A DNA stretch of 8,607 nt from Armatimonadaceae bacterium (GTDB lineage: Bacteria; Armatimonadota; Armatimonadia; Armatimonadales; Armatimonadaceae): NCBI GenBank assembly GCA_030446525.1, contig JAUJNC010000218.1, positions 1 to 8,607 of the forward strand. The letters are read 5' to 3'. Made by a program: the position numbers and the translations under genes. This document shows, one piece after another, positions 6,517 through 8,607 of this stretch. The notes beneath the pieces are model-generated. The model worked only from the letters and a program-made list of their open reading frames with translations, ran no database searches and was not told where the DNA came from. Position 1 is the first letter of the stretch, and each line of letters opens with the position of its first letter.

Positions 6517-7341
6517 CTACCAATCGGCCAGCCATTCGCGGGCGAACTGCAGCGAGCGGAGCGAGCCGCCGTCGCCTTCGGTCTGGCCGTCCACGATGCT
6601 GACCGGCCCGTCGAAGCCGCGCGCCTTCAGCGCCCGCTTGATCCCGTCCCACGGGGCCGGGCCGTCGCCCAGCGGGACGTGCGCGCCGTCGACGGTCGCC
6701 CGCTCGCTCAGGTGCAGCCCGTAGAGGCGGTCCTGGGGGACGGCCGCGAGCAGCTCGAGGGTGTCCGCCATGACCAGCGGCGGGTTGCCCGTGTTGAACA
6801 GCACCCGCACCGGCGTGTCTTCGAGGCGCCGCAGCAGGTCGCGGAACGACGCCGCCGGCGCGGAGATGTCGGCGGCGTGCCAGCGGGAATCATGGATGGT
6901 GTTCTCGACGCAGCAGACCAGCCCCCGCTCCGCCGCCTTCGCCGCGAGCTGCGCCAGGTGTTCGACCGCCAGGCCGAGCGCGTCCGGGCGCGTGATGCCC
7001 GGGTGCGTGATGCCCGGCGTGACGCGCACGCCGGGCGCGCCGAGGAGGGCCGCGGCATCGAGGTACCGCTCCGCCAGGGCGCGCTGCTCCTGCCGCTCGG
7101 CCAGGAGCGGGCTGGCGAAGTCCTGCGCGCACAAGAGCAGCGCGGCCCGCACGCCCGCGGCGTCCAGCATCTGCCGCGCGGCGGCGGGCGCGAGCGGCCC
7201 GAGGGGCGCCAGGAGCCCGTCATACAGCTCCAGGGCGCCGACGTTCCAGGCGGCCGCCCGGTCGCAGACGTCGGCGAACGTTCTGCCCTGTTCCAGGATC
7301 TGCTCCGTCAACTGGAGCGGGTACCACGACAGCGTCGGCAT
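6517..7341 (-). CDS. Xylose-isomerase-like TIM-barrel protein, divergent metal site
   Basis: A 274-residue member of the sugar phosphate isomerase/epimerase TIM-barrel superfamily. Recognisable strands include NVGALELYDG (33-42), GVRAALLLC (63-71), LVCCVENTIHDS (141-152), VRVLFNTGNPPLV (178-190), LYGLHLSERATVDG (206-219), HVPLGDGPAPWDGI (221-234) and GPVSIVDGQTEG (245-256). E146 and H210 occupy usual metal-ligand positions, but the strand-6 Asp is N183 and the strand-8 Glu appears replaced by V250/D251. The protein may therefore have a changed metal site or belong to a subfamily using other ligands. It is the first of two tandem, non-identical barrels. ATG 7341 is three bases after the pyrF stop, with GGAGA at the end of pyrF as ribosome site. 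Family assignment is firm; reaction unknown. Confidence 0.85.
   Translation of the reverse strand: MPTLSWYPLQLTEQILEQGRTFADVCDRAAAWNVGALELYDGLLAPLGPLAPAAARQMLDAAGVRAALLLCAQDFASPLLAERQEQRALAERYLDAAALLGAPGVRVTPGITHPGITRPDALGLAVEHLAQLAAKAAERGLVCCVENTIHDSRWHAADISAPAASFRDLLRRLEDTPVRVLFNTGNPPLVMADTLELLAAVPQDRLYGLHLSERATVDGAHVPLGDGPAPWDGIKRALKARGFDGPVSIVDGQTEGDGGSLRSLQFAREWLADW
6990..7017. repeat. In-frame tandem repeat of 13 bases, period 15
   Basis: GCGTGATGCCCGG occurs at 6990-7002 and again at 7005-7017. On the coding strand it gives the residue repeat PGITH-PGITR (residues 109-118) inside the first TIM-barrel protein. The five-codon period keeps the frame, as expected of a small replication-slippage duplication. 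Confidence 0.75.
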
Positions 7342-7344
7342 GAC

Positions 7345-8085
7345 TCACTCTCCTTTCTGTGTCAGCGCCGCCTGGATCTCCCCGGCGACAGCCCGTGCGG
7401 CGGCGGCGGGGTCGGGCGCGCCGGTTATCACCCGCCCCACCACCAGGTAGTGCGCGCCCGCGCGGACCGCTTCCCCCGGGGTTGCGGTCCGCACCTGATC
7501 GTGGGACGGAGCGCCCGCGGGCCGCACGCCGGGGATGACGGTCAAGAAATCCGGGCCGCACGCCCGGCGGACGGCCCCGACCTCCCGCGGGGAGGCGACG
7601 ACGCCGGCAAGCCCCGCCGCCTGGCAGAAGCGCGCCAGGTGCGTCACCTGTTTGTCCACGGCGTCGGGAACGCGCAGCTCTTCGTTCAGTGTCGCCTGGT
7701 CGATGCTGGTCAGCACCGTGACCCCGATCAGGAGCGGGGCGGGGACGCCCGCCCGGTCCGCACCCTCCCGAGCCGCTTCGCGGGCCGCCCGCAGCATCGC
7801 CACCCCGCCCCACGCGTGCACGTTCACCATCCAGACCCCCCGCCGGGCGGCGGCGCGGATGGCGCCCGCCACGGTGCTGGGGATGTCGTGGAACTTGGCG
7901 TCATAGAAGATCCGGTCCGCGCCCGCCTCGCGCAGCCGCGCCCAAAGATCGGCGTCGGCGGCGTTCACCAACTCCAGCCCCACTTTGAAACCGCCCACCT
8001 GCCCGGCCAGCCGCCGGACCAGGGAAACGGCGTCCGGCAGGTTGTCCACGTCCAAAGCAACCAGGATGCGTTCGCTCGGGTTCAT
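7345..8085 (-). CDS. pyrF: Orotidine 5'-phosphate decarboxylase
   Basis: A 246-residue enzyme that decarboxylates OMP to UMP, the last step of de novo pyrimidine synthesis. The N-terminal ILVALDV (7-13), K34, and the catalytic tetrad region FYDAKFHDIPSTV with D62, K64 and D67 are visible. So is the C-terminal TVIPGVRPAGAPSHDQ block with the phosphate-binding YLVVGRVITGAPDP. Length is typical of the bacterial PyrF family. The start is ATG 8085-8083, overlapping the stop of the upstream gene as ATGA. The frame is open further upstream to 8463, but that would lie over the C-terminus of the glycosyltransferase and has no family support. The gene sits at the head of a carbohydrate cluster rather than with other pyr genes, at least within this window. 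Confidence 0.97.
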   Translation of the reverse strand: MNPSERILVALDVDNLPDAVSLVRRLAGQVGGFKVGLELVNAADADLWARLREAGADRIFYDAKFHDIPSTVAGAIRAAARRGVWMVNVHAWGGVAMLRAAREAAREGADRAGVPAPLLIGVTVLTSIDQATLNEELRVPDAVDKQVTHLARFCQAAGLAGVVASPREVGAVRRACGPDFLTVIPGVRPAGAPSHDQVRTATPGEAVRAGAHYLVVGRVITGAPDPAAAARAVAGEIQAALTQKGE

Positions 8086-8607
8086 TGATGCCAGATGACT
8101 GTCGTCGGGTTGGTGTAGAGCATGTCGTGCGGCAGGCCCTGCACCGGCAGGCTGCTGTCTCCCGTCACGTTCGTGAAAGGGATGCCGAAAACCTGCATGG
8201 GGTTGGCGAATACGCGAACCCGGGGGTACGCGCGCAGCGCGGTCAGGTACTCCCGGGCGGGCGGATGGCCGATGCGGAGCGCGTCCCCGTACTCGAACTC
8301 GCTCAGCGCCACGGCGGCCGGCGCGGTGCCCCTGAGCTGCTCCGCGTTCCACTCGCCGCTTGCGGGGATGAGGCGCGGGTTCGTGGCGCTCGCGGCGGCC
8401 TGTCGGGCGACGGCGGGGTTGAAGGCGCCCAGCAGCGGGTGGAGCGGCGGCGAGAAGAACCACGGCCCGACGGCGAAGCCGACGGATTCAAAGCCGGCGC
8501 CCCGCACGAAGGCCGCGGCCCGGTCGCGCGGGTCCGGGCGGGACATCGTGGCGTCCACGGCGAGGCTGAAGAGCAGGGCGTAGACGGCGGCGACGCCGCC
8601 CGCGGCC
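8082..8607 (-). CDS. C-terminal part of a membrane glycosyltransferase-like protein (5' part outside window)
   Basis: The frame is open to the right edge, leaving 174 residues before TGA at 8084-8082. It begins in a hydrophobic helix (AAGGVAAVYALLFSLAVDAT) followed by DPRDRAAAFVRGAGF and a soluble domain. That domain has AAVALSEFEYGDALRIG, ANPMQVFG and the ending LPHDMLYTNPTTVIWHQ. A last membrane helix followed by a soluble domain with an 'L-S-E-x-E-Y' motif and a terminal DMLYTNPT is typical of bacterial GT39/PMT-like multi-spanning glycosyltransferases. These transfer sugars from lipid carriers on the outer face of the membrane. Without the N-terminal DD/DE catalytic loop this remains a tentative family call. 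A GTG at 8558 exists but the hydrophobic helix continues upstream of it, so I treat the gene as truncated by the window. Confidence 0.5.
   Translation of the reverse strand, partial: AAGGVAAVYALLFSLAVDATMSRPDPRDRAAAFVRGAGFESVGFAVGPWFFSPPLHPLLGAFNPAVARQAAASATNPRLIPASGEWNAEQLRGTAPAAVALSEFEYGDALRIGHPPAREYLTALRAYPRVRVFANPMQVFGIPFTNVTGDSSLPVQGLPHDMLYTNPTTVIWHQ

Noticed and set aside
6494..6652. Longer N-terminus of the second TIM-barrel protein from ATG 6652
   Set aside because: The added 53 residues are an Arg-rich read-through of the preceding gene. The barrel starts right after GTG 6493, which has its own ribosome site.
6679..8088. 469-codon plus-strand open frame
   Set aside because: It lies exactly opposite pyrF and the first TIM barrel, both unmistakable; its translation has no family signal.
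8086..8463. Extended pyrF start at 8463
   Set aside because: The extension overlaps the glycosyltransferase C-terminus in another frame and has no similarity to PyrF; the ATG at 8085 gives normal family length.

Overview
The window is very GC-rich with a strong G/C bias at third codon positions. Almost everything reads on the minus strand. Gene content and style (GT39-like membrane glycosyltransferase followed by pyrF, a GH63-type glucosidase of about 900 residues, GntZ-type 6-phosphogluconate dehydrogenase, a NarL-type two-component pair) suggest a high-GC bacterium, perhaps Chloroflexota or another Terrabacteria group. That placement is an impression from gene families; no rRNA or marker search was possible.

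Layout in the direction of minus-strand transcription, right to left. At 8607-8082 is the C-terminal part of a membrane glycosyltransferase-like protein, cut by the window edge. It overlaps pyrF (8085-7345) by ATGA. Three bases later comes a xylose-isomerase-like TIM-barrel protein (7341-6517), then a second one of the IolE-like type (6493-5702, GTG start). After a gap of about 100 bases, which holds a strong Shine-Dalgarno and a possible 27-codon ORF, a GH63-type glucosidase starts at 5598 (GTG). Its first ~425 codons are clean, but from about 4320 down to 2895 the rest can only be read by switching frame more than twenty times. A 6-phosphogluconate dehydrogenase gene (2910-1921) follows and is broken in the same way. 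A short stretch (1900-1741) looks like the last transmembrane helix of a transporter without its body. Then come an intact DesK/NarX-type histidine kinase (1737-973) and an intact NarL/FixJ response regulator (976-344), joined by another ATGA overlap. At the left edge the end of a plus-strand gene (2-148) converges on the regulator.

Functionally this reads as a carbohydrate-handling cluster: a glycosidase that would release sugar, two sugar isomerase/epimerase-type TIM barrels, and a pentose-phosphate-type dehydrogenase. A pyrimidine gene and a two-component system sit at its ends. The pathway link is inference from proximity.

The strongest anomaly is the patch at about 1740-4320. Protein-level similarity persists while the frame changes about once every 60 bases, and the genes on both sides are perfectly open. 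An uncorrected sequence or assembly patch explains this better than ordinary gene decay, though real decay cannot be excluded from the sequence alone. I found no CRISPR array, tRNA, rRNA, insertion sequence or clearly new defence-like system.
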